Assembly (NCBI RefSeq): GCF_008107625.1
Contig: NZ_SDKK01000014.1
Location: forward strand, 42,376 to 106,375
DNA: 64,000 nt
Reading direction: 5' to 3'
From: Zoogloea oleivorans
Lineage (GTDB): Bacteria; Pseudomonadota; Gammaproteobacteria; Burkholderiales; Rhodocyclaceae
Below the pieces are notes generated by a model. It saw only the letters and a list, made by a program, of their open reading frames with translations, had not been told where the DNA came from and did not search any database. The translations under genes were made by a program, and so were the position numbers. Within the stretch, counting starts at the first letter, position 1, and the number at the start of each line of letters is the position of its first letter. Positions 17,415-26,508 of the stretch are shown here, piece after piece.

Positions 17415-18083
17415 ATGAACGAACCCGCAGGCAAGACCACCGGCGACACCCGCAGCCGCATCCTCGATGCAGCCGAAGTGCTGTTCATGGACCACGGCTT
17501 CGACGGCACCTCGATGCGCATGATCACCAGCCGTGCCGCCGTGAATCTGGCCGCAGTGAATTATCACTTTGGCAGCAAGGAGCTGCTGATCCAGGAGGTC
17601 TTTCGACGCCGCCTGACCGATCTCAACAAGGCCCGTCTGGCCGCACTGGACGTGCTGGAGGCAGAAGCTGGCGAGGTGCCCATCAAGCCGAGCCGCATCG
17701 TCGATGCCTTCTTCGGTACCGCATTGCGCATGGCCGCCGACGTGGAAGGTGGTGGCCATACCTTCATGTGCCTGCTTGGCCGTACCTACACCGAGCCCAA
17801 CGAGTTCGTCCGCCAGTTTCTGGCCGAGGAATACGCCGAGTGTGTCGAGCGCTTTCTTGCTGCGCTGTACCGGGCGCTGCCTGAAGTGGAGCGCAAGGAA
17901 ATCCTGTGGCGTTTCCATTTCATGATGGGCGCCATGTCCTACGCCATTGCCGGTACCGATGCGCTGCAACTGGTCACCGGCAAGTTCGACGACGAAGACC
18001 CGTCGCAACTGGCCCCGCGGCTGATGAGCTTCCTGCTCGGCGGGCTGCGTTCGCCGCTGGCCGAAGCCGGGCCGCCGAAATAG
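17415..18083 (+). CDS. TetR-family regulator, PsrA-like
   Basis: The 222-residue repressor has an N-terminal TetR helix-turn-helix (ILDAAEVLFMDHGF, then VNLAAVNYHFGSK), strikingly like PsrA, the fatty-acid-responsive regulator of beta-oxidation in pseudomonads. The C-terminal ligand domain has WRFHFMMGAMSYAIAG, shared with the second TetR at 25659. It lies immediately upstream of fadE, so it likely represses the fad genes until acyl-CoA or fatty acid binds. ATG 17415 is preferred over ATG 17358, which would put the operator inside the coding region. Neither start has a strong ribosome site. Confidence 0.85.
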   Translation: MNEPAGKTTGDTRSRILDAAEVLFMDHGFDGTSMRMITSRAAVNLAAVNYHFGSKELLIQEVFRRRLTDLNKARLAALDVLEAEAGEVPIKPSRIVDAFFGTALRMAADVEGGGHTFMCLLGRTYTEPNEFVRQFLAEEYAECVERFLAALYRALPEVERKEILWRFHFMMGAMSYAIAGTDALQLVTGKFDDEDPSQLAPRLMSFLLGGLRSPLAEAGPPK

Positions 18084-18152
18084 GCAAACCGCAACACCCG
18101 ACACCTATAAAAGTGCGCTGCAAAGACGGCGCCGAGCAAAAGGAGATAGCAC

Positions 18153-20630
18153 ATGTCGTACTGGTTCCTGGTTTCCCTCCCTCCCTTGGTGGTCGCGCTC
18201 GCCTACGGGCGAGCGCCCTTTTTTGCCTGGTATGGGGTGGGCTTGATCTGGCTGGCCGCGCTGGCCGGCATGGCGGGTTGGTCGCCGGCGCTGAGCGCGG
18301 GCGTGCTGGGCATCGTGGCGCTGACGGGTGCGGTCTTTTTGTTGCCGGGGCTGCGTCGCAGTCTGGTGACGGCGGGCATCTTCAAGGCCTTCCGCAAGGC
18401 GTTGCCGTCGATGTCGCAGACCGAGAAGGACGCGCTGGAAGCCGGTACGGTGTGGTGGGAGGGTGATCTTTTCGCCGGCAAGCCCGACTGGAACAAGATG
18501 CTGGCCTACCCGGCGCCGAAGCTGACGCCGGAAGAGCAGGCCTTTCTGGATGGCGAAACCACCGAGCTGTGCCGCCTGACCAAGGACTGGGAATGCACCC
18601 AGAAGCAGGACATGCCCGCCGAGGTGTGGGACTACATCAAGAACAAGGGTTTCCTCGGGATGATCATTCCCCGGGAGTACGGCGGCAAGGGCTTCTCGGC
18701 CTTTGCGCATTCCCAGGTGGTCACCAAGCTGTCCACCCGCTCGTCGGCCCCGGCCGTGACGGTGATGGTGCCTAATTCCCTCGGCCCGGCCGAACTGTTG
18801 CTGCATTACGGCACGCCGGAGCAGAAGCAGCATTACTTGCCGCGTCTGGCGAAGGGGCTGGAGATTCCCGCCTTCGCGCTGACCAGCCCGTGGGCCGGTT
18901 CCGACGCGGCGTCGATTCCCGATTCGGGCGTGATCTGCCGAGGCGTTTTCGAGGGCCGCGAAGTGCTCGGCATGCGGGTCAGCTTCGACAAGCGCTACAT
19001 CACGCTGGCCCCGGTGTGCACCGTTTTCGGTCTGGCTTTCCGCCTGTACGACCCGGAGCATCTGCTCGGCGAGGTGGAAGACCTGGGCATCACTTGTGCG
19101 TTGGTGCCCCACAACCATCCGGGCGTGCATATCGGCCGCCGCCACTTGCCGCTCAACGCGGTGTGGATGAACGGCCCGATCAAGGGCGCGGATGTTTTCA
19201 TGCCGCTGGCGTTCATCATCGGCGGCCCGAAAATGGCCGGGCAGGGCTGGCGCATGCTGATGGAGTGTCTCGCCGCCGGCCGCTCGATCTCGCTGCCGGG
19301 CTCGAACACCGGCATGCTCAAGATGACGGCCCGCAGCGTTGGCGCCTATGCCCGGGTGCGTTACCAGTTCAAGACGGCGGTCGGCAAGTTCGAGGGCGTC
19401 GAAGAGGCGCTGACCCGCATCGGTGCCAATGCCTGGCTGTGCGATGCCGCCCGTGTGATGACCGCCGGTGCCATCGATCTGGGCGAGAAGCCCTCGGTGG
19501 TGTCGGCTATCGTCAAGTACCATGTCACCGAACGGGCTCGCCAGTCGGTCAATGACGGCATGGACGTGATCGGTGGCAAGGGCATCTGCCTGGGCCCGCA
19601 GAACTTCCTCGGCCGTGCCTACCAGCAGGTGCCGGTGGGTATCACCGTCGAGGGTGCCAACATACTGACGCGCAGCCTGATCCTCTTCGGGCAGGGGGCG
19701 ATTCGCTGCCATCCGTATGTGCTGAAGGAAATGGATGCCGCCCGGAGTGGCGACCTGAACACCTTCGACACTGCCCTGTGGGGCCATGTCGGCTACACCA
19801 TCAACAGCGCCGCCCGCGCGCTGGTGATGGGTCTGACCGGTTCCCACTTCGTGTCGGTGCCCGCCAACGTCGCGCCCGAAACCCGCCGCTATTACCAGCA
19901 GCTCACGCGCTTCTCGGCCGCCTTCGCTTTCATCGCCGATATCTCCATGGGCACGCTCGGCGGTTCGCTGAAGCGCAAGGAGAAGTTGTCCGCCCGGCTG
20001 GGCGACATCCTCTCGCTGATGTACCTGGCCTCCACCGCCCTCAAGCGTTTCGAGGACGAAGGCCGTCAGGCCGCCGATGCGCCGCTGATGCACTGGGCCA
20101 TCTGGGACTGCATGTTCAAGATCCAGATCGCCTTCGAAGGCGTGATTGCCAACTTCCCGAACCGCCTGTTTGCCACGCTGCTGCGCCGGGTGGTGGTCTT
20201 CCCGCTGGGCCGGCCGTACTTCGTGCCCTCGGATAAGCTCGGGCACGAGGTTGCCACGTTGCTGATCAATCCCTCCGCCACGCGCGACCGCCTGACCTCC
20301 GACGTGTATCTGCCCACCGACGTGGAAGAGCCGGTTGGCGCCCTGGAAGCCGCTCTCAAGGCCACCATCGAGGCCGAACCCATCGAAGCCAAGGTGCGCC
20401 GCGCCATCAAGGAAGGGCTGTTCAAGCCGGGCCTGCTGGTGGGCGGCGGCGTGGATGCCCTGTACGACGCGGCCCTTGCTGCCGCCGTCATCAGCCGCGA
20501 CGACTACGCCGTCATCAAGCGTCGCGGCGAACTGCGCGACAAGGTGATCCGCGTCGATGACTTCCCCTACGATTTCGACCTGCGGGAAGCCGTCGCCGAT
20601 ATCGCCGAACCTCGCAAGCAGGCTGCCTGA
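18153..20630 (+). CDS. fadE: Acyl-CoA dehydrogenase FadE
   Basis: The 825-residue enzyme is of the large FadE type (E. coli FadE is 814 residues), which does the first, FAD-dependent step of beta-oxidation. Three N-terminal hydrophobic segments (residues 1-75) suggest membrane attachment. The dehydrogenase core follows, with the substrate/flavin stretch FALTSPWAGSDAAS near residue 245 and VTVEGANILTRS-like flavin motif near residue 500. The ATG is preceded by AAAGGAGA. The thiolase gene starts 11 bases downstream, so fadE heads a four-gene unit. Confidence 0.93.
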   Translation: MSYWFLVSLPPLVVALAYGRAPFFAWYGVGLIWLAALAGMAGWSPALSAGVLGIVALTGAVFLLPGLRRSLVTAGIFKAFRKALPSMSQTEKDALEAGTVWWEGDLFAGKPDWNKMLAYPAPKLTPEEQAFLDGETTELCRLTKDWECTQKQDMPAEVWDYIKNKGFLGMIIPREYGGKGFSAFAHSQVVTKLSTRSSAPAVTVMVPNSLGPAELLLHYGTPEQKQHYLPRLAKGLEIPAFALTSPWAGSDAASIPDSGVICRGVFEGREVLGMRVSFDKRYITLAPVCTVFGLAFRLYDPEHLLGEVEDLGITCALVPHNHPGVHIGRRHLPLNAVWMNGPIKGADVFMPLAFIIGGPKMAGQGWRMLMECLAAGRSISLPGSNTGMLKMTARSVGAYARVRYQFKTAVGKFEGVEEALTRIGANAWLCDAARVMTAGAIDLGEKPSVVSAIVKYHVTERARQSVNDGMDVIGGKGICLGPQNFLGRAYQQVPVGITVEGANILTRSLILFGQGAIRCHPYVLKEMDAARSGDLNTFDTALWGHVGYTINSAARALVMGLTGSHFVSVPANVAPETRRYYQQLTRFSAAFAFIADISMGTLGGSLKRKEKLSARLGDILSLMYLASTALKRFEDEGRQAADAPLMHWAIWDCMFKIQIAFEGVIANFPNRLFATLLRRVVVFPLGRPYFVPSDKLGHEVATLLINPSATRDRLTSDVYLPTDVEEPVGALEAALKATIEAEPIEAKVRRAIKEGLFKPGLLVGGGVDALYDAALAAAVISRDDYAVIKRRGELRDKVIRVDDFPYDFDLREAVADIAEPRKQAA

Positions 20631-20641
20631 ACAGCCCAATC

Positions 20642-21925
20642 ATGATCCAGCCGATCTACATCATCGATGGGGCGCGCACGCCTTTCCTGAAGGCCCGCAA
20701 CGCCCCCGGCCCCTTCGCCGCCTCCGATCTGGCGACCGCCGCCGGCAGCGCGCTGCTGGCCCGCCAGCGCTTCACCCCGGACCAATTGGACGAAGTGATC
20801 CTTGGCTGCGCCAGCCCGTCGCCGGACGAAGTGAACATCGGCCGCGTGGTGGCCCTGCGCATGGGTTGCGGCCTCAAGGTGCCGGGCTGGACGGTGATGC
20901 GCAACTGCGCCTCGGGCATGCAGGCGCTGGATTCGGCGATGGCCAACATTCATTGCGGCCGCTCGCAGCTGGTGCTGGCCGGCGGCGTCGATGCCCTGTC
21001 ACGGGCGCCGCTGCTGTACTCCGATGCAATGGTGCGCTGGTTCGCCGGCTGGATGGGGGCGCGCAGCCTTGGCCAGAAACTGGCCATGCTGAAGCAGTTT
21101 CGCCCCGGCTACCTGGCGCCGGTGATCGGCATCATGAAGGGCCTCACCGACCCCATCGTCGGCCAGCTCATGGGCCAGACCGCCGAGAACCTGGCGTGGA
21201 AATTCGGCATCACCCGCGAAGATATGGATGCTTTCTCGGTGGAAAGTCACCGCCGCGTCGCCGCCGCGCAGGACGCCGGCCACTTTGCCGACGAGCTGGT
21301 GCCGCTGATCGACCGGGATGGCACCGTGTATGGCGAGGACGACGGCCTGCGCCGTGACGCCTCCATGGCCGGCCTGGCCAAGCTCAAACCCTTCTTCGAC
21401 AAGAAATACGGGCGGGTGACCCCCGCCAACAGTTCGCAGATCACCGATGGTGCCACCTGGCTGGTGCTGGCCTCGGAAGAGGCCGTCAAGCGTTTCAAGC
21501 TCGAACCCATCGGCCGCATCGTCGACAGCCAGTGGGCGGGGCTGGAGCCGGATCAGATGGGCCTCGGCCCGGTCCATGCGGCCACGCCGATCCTCAAGCG
21601 TCACGGTCTGGGGCTGAACGACCTGGACCTGTGGGAGATCAACGAAGCCTTCGCCGCCCAGGTCATCGCCTGTTTGCGGGCCTGGCAGGACGAGGACTAT
21701 TGCCGCACCCGCCTGGATCTGCCCGGCGCACTGGGCGCCATTGATCCGGCCCGTCTCAACGTGGATGGCGGGGCTGTGGCCCTCGGTCATCCGGTGGGGG
21801 CGAGCGGGGCGCGCATCGTGCTGCATCTGCTCCAGTCCCTGCGCCGCAGCGGCGGCAAGCGGGGCATCGCCAGCATCTGCATCGGTGGCGGGCTGGGTGG
21901 GGCAATGCTGGTGGAGGCGCTGTGA
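20642..21925 (+). CDS. Acetyl-CoA acyltransferase (FadI-type thiolase)
   Basis: The 427-residue thiolase carries nucleophilic cysteine in RNCASGMQALDSAM, the histidine motif GGAVALGHPVGASGAR and the C-terminal CIGGGLGGAM. The length and partnership with a FadJ-type gene suggest FadI, which does the thiolytic last step of beta-oxidation. Its TGA overlaps the next ATG by one base (TGATG), so the two subunits of the presumed trifunctional complex are translationally coupled. Confidence 0.9.
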   Translation: MIQPIYIIDGARTPFLKARNAPGPFAASDLATAAGSALLARQRFTPDQLDEVILGCASPSPDEVNIGRVVALRMGCGLKVPGWTVMRNCASGMQALDSAMANIHCGRSQLVLAGGVDALSRAPLLYSDAMVRWFAGWMGARSLGQKLAMLKQFRPGYLAPVIGIMKGLTDPIVGQLMGQTAENLAWKFGITREDMDAFSVESHRRVAAAQDAGHFADELVPLIDRDGTVYGEDDGLRRDASMAGLAKLKPFFDKKYGRVTPANSSQITDGATWLVLASEEAVKRFKLEPIGRIVDSQWAGLEPDQMGLGPVHAATPILKRHGLGLNDLDLWEINEAFAAQVIACLRAWQDEDYCRTRLDLPGALGAIDPARLNVDGGAVALGHPVGASGARIVLHLLQSLRRSGGKRGIASICIGGGLGGAMLVEAL

Positions 21926-23850
21926 TGACGCTGAACAACTGGAAACTGGAACGGGACGCCGAAGGGATTGCCTGGGCGACGCTCAATGTGGCCGACTCCG
22001 CCGCCAATACGCTCGGTGCCGCAGTGATGGCCGAGCTGGATCTGGTGCTCGATCAACTCACCCTGCGCCCGCCGACGGGCCTGGTGATTCGCTCCGGCAA
22101 GGCGGCGGGCTTCATCGCCGGCGCCAACATCGAGGAATTCACCCGCATCGATTCCGCCGAGGACGCCCGGGCGCTGGTGGCGCGGGGCTGGACGCTGTTC
22201 GAGCGGCTGGCCCGGGCGACTTATCCGACCCTCGCGCTGATTCGCGGCCACTGCATGGGCGGCGGGCTGGAACTGGCCCTGGCCTGCCGCTACCGCCTTA
22301 CCGTGGATGAACCGGGCACCCGCCTGGCCCTGCCCGAGGTGATGCTCGGCATCTACCCGGCCTGGGGCGGCATGCTGCGTCTGCCGCAACTTATCGGCCC
22401 GGCGGCGGCCCTCGACCTGATGCTCACCGGCAAGGGCGTGGATGCCGTCAAGGCCAGGCGCCTGGGCCTCGCCGACGACTGCGTGCCGGCCCGGGTGATG
22501 GACAACGCCGCGCGGATCATGCTGCTGTCCGGCCGCGCGCCGCGCCGCTTGCCGCTGCTGCAGGGCCTGCTGAACGGCCCGCTGCGCAGCATCGTCGCCG
22601 GCAAGGCGAAAAAGCAGGTGGCCAGCAAGGCCCGGCCGGAACATTACCCGGCGCCTTACGCGATCATCGACATCTGGGCCCATTACGGCGGCAATGCGCT
22701 GGCCGTGCCGGCGGCCTCGTCGTCGTCGCTGGAGGCCATCTTCCGCTCGCCGACGGCCAAGAACCTGATCCGCGTTTTCTTCCTGCAGGAGCGTCTTAAG
22801 GGCTTCGGCAAGGACGCCGATTTCAATCCGCTGCGTGTGCACGTGGTGGGTGCCGGCGTGATGGGCGGCGACATCGCCACCGAATGCGCCCTGCGCGGCA
22901 TGATCGTGACCCTGCAGGACCAGAGCGTCGAACGCATCGCCCCGGCCATCGCCCGGGCGGCCAAGCGCTTTGAACGCAAGTTCAAGGGCAAGCCGCGGGA
23001 GGCGCGTTTCGCGCTGGACCGTGTGATTCCCGATCCGGCCGGCCACGGCGTGGCCCGCGCCGACGTGATCATCGAGGCCATTGTCGAGAACCTGGAGGCC
23101 AAGCGGGCGTTGTTCGTCGACATCGAACTGCGCGCCAGACCCGATGCGCTGCTGGCTTCCAATACCTCCAGCCTGCGTATCGCCGACATTGCCTCGGCGC
23201 TGGCCGAGCCGGGCCGGCTGGTGGGCATCCATTTCTTCAATCCGGTGGCCGTCATGCCGCTGGTGGAAGTGGTGCGCACCCCGGCCAGCAGCGACGAAGC
23301 CTTCAGACGTGCCGCAGCCTTCGTGCGCAAGCTCGACAAGCTGCCGTTGCCGGTGAAGGACGAGCCGGGTTTCCTGGTCAACGCGGTGCTCGGCCCCTAC
23401 ATGTATGAAGCGCTGCGCTGCGTCGATGAAGGCATCGCGCCGGAAGCCATCGACGCCGCTCTGGTGGCTTACGGCATGCCGATGGGGCCGATCGAGCTGG
23501 TCGATACAGTGGGGCTGGATATTGCCGTGGCTGCCGGCAAGGCACTGGCCGGTGCCGCTGCGGTGTTGCCGAAGGCGCTGGCGGACAAGGTCGCGGCGGG
23601 CCATCTGGGCAAGAAGAGCGGGCAGGGCTTCTACACCTGGCAGGCCGGCAAGGCGCAAAAGTCAGCCTCGACAAGCGCTCCGGCCGGGCTGGCTGCGCGC
23701 ATCGTGGCGCCCCTGCTGGCGGCGACAGAGGCCTGCGTGGCGAAAGGTGTGGTTGCCGATGCCGATCTGGCTGACGCGGGCGTTATATTCGGGACTGGCT
23801 TTGCGCCCTTTACGGGCGGCCCCCTCAATCATTCCAGGAGTCTTTCATGA
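21925..23850 (+). CDS. Bifunctional enoyl-CoA hydratase / 3-hydroxyacyl-CoA dehydrogenase (FadJ-type)
   Basis: This 641-residue protein has the hydratase first (oxyanion motif FIAGANIEEF, GHCMGGGLELALACRY, LALPEVMLGIYPAWGG). The NAD-binding dehydrogenase follows (VVGAGVMGGDI near residue 310, catalytic LVGIHFFNPV, and DEPGFLVNAVLGPYM). It performs steps two and three of beta-oxidation. It is somewhat shorter than E. coli FadJ (714). The ATG at 21925 overlaps the thiolase stop. An in-frame GTG lies one codon earlier. The 3' end overlaps the thioesterase gene by four bases. Confidence 0.92.
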   Translation: MTLNNWKLERDAEGIAWATLNVADSAANTLGAAVMAELDLVLDQLTLRPPTGLVIRSGKAAGFIAGANIEEFTRIDSAEDARALVARGWTLFERLARATYPTLALIRGHCMGGGLELALACRYRLTVDEPGTRLALPEVMLGIYPAWGGMLRLPQLIGPAAALDLMLTGKGVDAVKARRLGLADDCVPARVMDNAARIMLLSGRAPRRLPLLQGLLNGPLRSIVAGKAKKQVASKARPEHYPAPYAIIDIWAHYGGNALAVPAASSSSLEAIFRSPTAKNLIRVFFLQERLKGFGKDADFNPLRVHVVGAGVMGGDIATECALRGMIVTLQDQSVERIAPAIARAAKRFERKFKGKPREARFALDRVIPDPAGHGVARADVIIEAIVENLEAKRALFVDIELRARPDALLASNTSSLRIADIASALAEPGRLVGIHFFNPVAVMPLVEVVRTPASSDEAFRRAAAFVRKLDKLPLPVKDEPGFLVNAVLGPYMYEALRCVDEGIAPEAIDAALVAYGMPMGPIELVDTVGLDIAVAAGKALAGAAAVLPKALADKVAAGHLGKKSGQGFYTWQAGKAQKSASTSAPAGLAARIVAPLLAATEACVAKGVVADADLADAGVIFGTGFAPFTGGPLNHSRSLS

Positions 23851-24254
23851 CCAACCCTCCCACCCAGCTGCCGCCCGGCAAGATGCCGGTTTTGCGGGTC
23901 ATGCCCATGCCGCGCGATCTCAACCCGGCGGGCGATGTTTTTGGCGGCTGGATCATGTCCCAGGTGGACATCGCCGGTGCCGTCCCGGCCCGTCAGCGGG
24001 CGCGGGGCCGGGTGGCGACCATCGCGGTGAACTCCTTCCTCTTCAAGCAGCCAGTGTCGGTCGGCGACATCGTCAGTTTTTACGCGGAGATTCTGCGGGT
24101 CGGTAAGAGCTCGATCACCGTGGATGTGGAAGTCTTTGCCGAGCGCAACCCGGAAGACCCGGTGGTGGTGAAGGTGACCGAAGCCACCCTGACTTACGTG
24201 GCGGTCGATACCCGTGGTGTGAAACGGGACATTCCGCCCGAGCCTGTCGCGTGA
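23847..24254 (+). CDS. Acyl-CoA thioesterase, YciA-like hotdog fold
   Basis: The 135-residue single-domain hotdog thioesterase of the YciA/BACH type has the signature MPRDLNPAGDVFGGWIMSQ followed by a helix and VAVNSFLFKQPV-like strand (VNSFLFKQPVSVGD). It hydrolyses acyl-CoA to acid and CoA. At the end of the fadE operon it probably relieves accumulation of dead-end acyl-CoAs. It starts in an ATGA overlap with the FadJ-type gene. Confidence 0.88.
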   Translation: MTNPPTQLPPGKMPVLRVMPMPRDLNPAGDVFGGWIMSQVDIAGAVPARQRARGRVATIAVNSFLFKQPVSVGDIVSFYAEILRVGKSSITVDVEVFAERNPEDPVVVKVTEATLTYVAVDTRGVKRDIPPEPVA

Positions 24255-24373
24255 AAGCAACAAGCCCCTTTTTGCTGCAGGGCCATAAGGCCTTGCCGCT
24301 CTAGAATCGCCGAGGGTATGCGCAGCCCCCGGTTGCTTCACAAGTACAGCGCCCAAATGTGAGGAGACATGAT

Positions 24374-25654
24374 ATGAAGATGAAGACGATCGCCCGTCTG
24401 ATGCCGCTGCTGGCCCTGAGTCTGGCCGGCGGGCAGGCTTCTGCCGCGGGCTTCCAGTTGCTTGAGCAGAACGCCAGCGGAATCGGCAACGCCTATGCCG
24501 GCTCGGCGGCCGTGGCCGAAAACGCCAGCACGATCTTCTATAACCCGGCAGGCATGACGCAGTTGAAGGATCGGGAGATCTCGGTCGGCCTGTCTGTCGT
24601 GCGGCCAACCTTCAAGTTCGACGATCGAGGCTCGAGTGCCGGGGTTCTGGGCACGTCCGGCGACGGGGGCGATGCCGGCCGCTGGGGCTTTGTTCCCAAC
24701 GCCTACATGTCGTGGGCGCTGACCAAGGATCTGTATGCGGGTGTGGGTTTTGGTGCCCCCTTTGGCATGGTCACCGAATACGACAACCCGTGGCTGGGCG
24801 GCGCCCAGGCCCTCAAGTTCGATATCAAGACCTACAACATCAATCCCAGCCTGGCCTATCGCCTGAACGACAAGGTGTCGATTGGCGGCGGTGTCAGCCT
24901 GCAGCGGATGGAAGTCGAGTATGCCCGCCAGGCGACGGTTACCTCCGCTGCGCTGGCCGCCACCAAGGCCACCCTGACGGCGGACAACGATGCGTGGGGC
25001 TGGAACGTGGGCGCCTTGTTCACCCTGAGCCCGACGACCAAGGTCGGTGTGTCTTACCGTTCCAAGATCAAGCACGACCTGAAGGGCGACCTGAAAGTCC
25101 AGGGGCCGGCGGCAGGCGCCTCTGCGGCCCTGACCACCGGCAACGCCAAGGCGGATGTGGAATTGCCCGACACCTTCATCCTGAGCGTCACGCAGAATCT
25201 CAACGACAAGTGGGAAATGCTCGGTGACATCTCGTGGACCGGCTGGAGCAGTATCCCGAAAGTGGACATTGTGCGTACCTCGGGTGCGCTCAACGGCGCC
25301 ACGGTGCAGACACTGGAAACCAAGTTCCGCGACACCTGGCGTTATGCCCTCGGTGCCAACTACCGCCTGAATGAAACGGTCAAGCTGAAGTTTGGCGTGG
25401 CCTACGACCAGACTCCGGTGCCGAGTGACCAGCATCGCCTGGTGTCGCTGCCCGACAGCAACCGCACCTGGTTCTCTACCGGTGCGCAGATCAAGGTCAA
25501 CAAGGATTCGCTGGTTGATCTCGGCCTGGCCTACCTCCACGTGCCGGAGTCACACATCGACAACAACCAGACCGCGCTTGGGCGTGGTCGGGTGAGCGGT
25601 GTGTACGACGCCCGCGTGTGGATCTTCGGCGCCCAGTATTCAATGGCCTTCTGA
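24374..25654 (+). CDS. FadL/OmpP1-family outer-membrane long-chain fatty acid transporter
   Basis: The 426-residue precursor has a signal peptide ending ASA|AG near residue 22. The mature N-terminus (FQLLEQNASGIGNAYAG) is the classic FadL hatch start, with ASTIFYNPAGMTQL shortly after. It ends in a barrel strand with C-terminal phenylalanine (QYSMAF). It would bring long-chain fatty acids or aromatic hydrocarbons through the outer membrane, fitting the adjacent beta-oxidation genes. The ATG at 24374 has AGGAG seven bases upstream. The second TetR gene follows 4 bases after its stop. Confidence 0.92.
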   Translation: MKMKTIARLMPLLALSLAGGQASAAGFQLLEQNASGIGNAYAGSAAVAENASTIFYNPAGMTQLKDREISVGLSVVRPTFKFDDRGSSAGVLGTSGDGGDAGRWGFVPNAYMSWALTKDLYAGVGFGAPFGMVTEYDNPWLGGAQALKFDIKTYNINPSLAYRLNDKVSIGGGVSLQRMEVEYARQATVTSAALAATKATLTADNDAWGWNVGALFTLSPTTKVGVSYRSKIKHDLKGDLKVQGPAAGASAALTTGNAKADVELPDTFILSVTQNLNDKWEMLGDISWTGWSSIPKVDIVRTSGALNGATVQTLETKFRDTWRYALGANYRLNETVKLKFGVAYDQTPVPSDQHRLVSLPDSNRTWFSTGAQIKVNKDSLVDLGLAYLHVPESHIDNNQTALGRGRVSGVYDARVWIFGAQYSMAF

Positions 25655-25658
25655 TCCC

Positions 25659-26327
25659 ATGGTCCGCCCCGACAGCCAGCTCCCTGACACCAAGACACGC
25701 ATCCTCGATGCGGCCGAACGCCTGTTCATGGAGAACGGCTATGCCGCCACCTCGGTGCGCATGATTACTGGCGCCGCCGGGGTGCCGGTGGCGCTGGTGA
25801 ACTACCACTACGGCTCCAAGCAGGGGCTGATGGAGGCGGTATATGCCCGCGCGCTGGGCAATCGGGGCGGCAGTCGGGTCGGCTATCTCGACCGGCTCGA
25901 AGCGGTGGCCGGTGGCAAGCCGATTGCCGTCGATGTGCTGGTGGATGCCTTCCTGTCGTCGGCCCTGCGCCTGACGCGCAAGGACAACATCTCCGGGGAA
26001 GTCTTCAAGCAACTCATCGGCCGGGCTTTCTACGAGCCCGGGCCAGGCACCGAGGCCTTTTTCCCGCTTGAGTACCGGGAGGCGGTGGATCGTTACCGCC
26101 AGGCTTTTATGCGTGCGCTGCCCCATCTCACTCAGGACGACGTGGTGTGGCGCATGTATTTCTTTGTCGGCATCGTGGCCTACGCGATGGCTGGAAAGGA
26201 TGTCATGCGGATGACCGAAAACTATTCCCTCGCCGACGCCGGCGACCCCGAAGCCGTCATGGCGCGTTTGCGACCCTTTGTCGTGGCGGGCTTCCAGGCC
26301 CCGGCCGGCATGCCACGAGGCACCTGA
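25659..26327 (+). CDS. TetR-family regulator, paralogue of the 17415 gene
   Basis: The 222-residue repressor has a TetR helix-turn-helix (ILDAAERLFMENGYAATSVRM, then VALVNYHYGSKQGL). Its C-terminal domain contains WRMYFFVGIVAYAMAG, matching WRFHFMMGAMSYAIAG of the regulator at 17415, so the two are paralogues of the PsrA-like group with equal length. It is almost fused to the FadL-type gene (4-base gap) and is probably transcribed with it. The palindrome TTGAAC-AGTT-GTTCAA (26423) downstream, before the next beta-oxidation operon, is a plausible target. Confidence 0.85.
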   Translation: MVRPDSQLPDTKTRILDAAERLFMENGYAATSVRMITGAAGVPVALVNYHYGSKQGLMEAVYARALGNRGGSRVGYLDRLEAVAGGKPIAVDVLVDAFLSSALRLTRKDNISGEVFKQLIGRAFYEPGPGTEAFFPLEYREAVDRYRQAFMRALPHLTQDDVVWRMYFFVGIVAYAMAGKDVMRMTENYSLADAGDPEAVMARLRPFVVAGFQAPAGMPRGT

Positions 26328-26340
26328 TTGCGGTTTCCCC

Positions 26341-26366
26341 GTGGGTCGGACTGAAGTCCGACCCAC
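26341..26366. repeat. REP-like palindrome (copy 2)
   Basis: It has the same 12-bp arms as the element at 13667 (GTGGGTCGGACT / AGTCCGACCCAC) with a GA instead of TC centre, so it is the inverted orientation of the same sequence. It lies 13 bases after the TetR stop. Confidence 0.8.
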
Positions 26367-26422
26367 GGAAACGCGTTGAAACTTTGACTATGTTGTATCC
26401 AGAGGACGCATTGCGCTAATAT

Positions 26423-26438
26423 TTGAACAGTTGTTCAA
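26423..26438. promoter_or_regulatory. TetR-type operator TTGAAC-N4-GTTCAA
   Basis: This perfect 16-base inverted repeat, TTGAACAGTTGTTCAA, lies 70 bases before the GTG start of the dehydrogenase/hydratase gene. It resembles TTGAAT-N5-ATTCAA at 17350. Both sites are next to PsrA-like TetR genes and in front of beta-oxidation genes, so a shared repressor is likely. Confidence 0.6.
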
Positions 26439-26508
26439 TTTTTCGCATCGCGCGATTCGTACCCAATAACAAAGGCCCGCTTCCGGGCCGAGCCAGAAGG
26501 AGGAGCAT

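Noticed and set aside
18105..20639. An 844-codon antisense frame opposite fadE, and similar long antisense frames at 26416-28917, 9624-11273 and 36348-38021
   Set aside because: They are shadows of high-GC coding strands: rich in His, Gln, Gly and Arg, with no domain pattern, and each lies fully opposite a well-supported gene.
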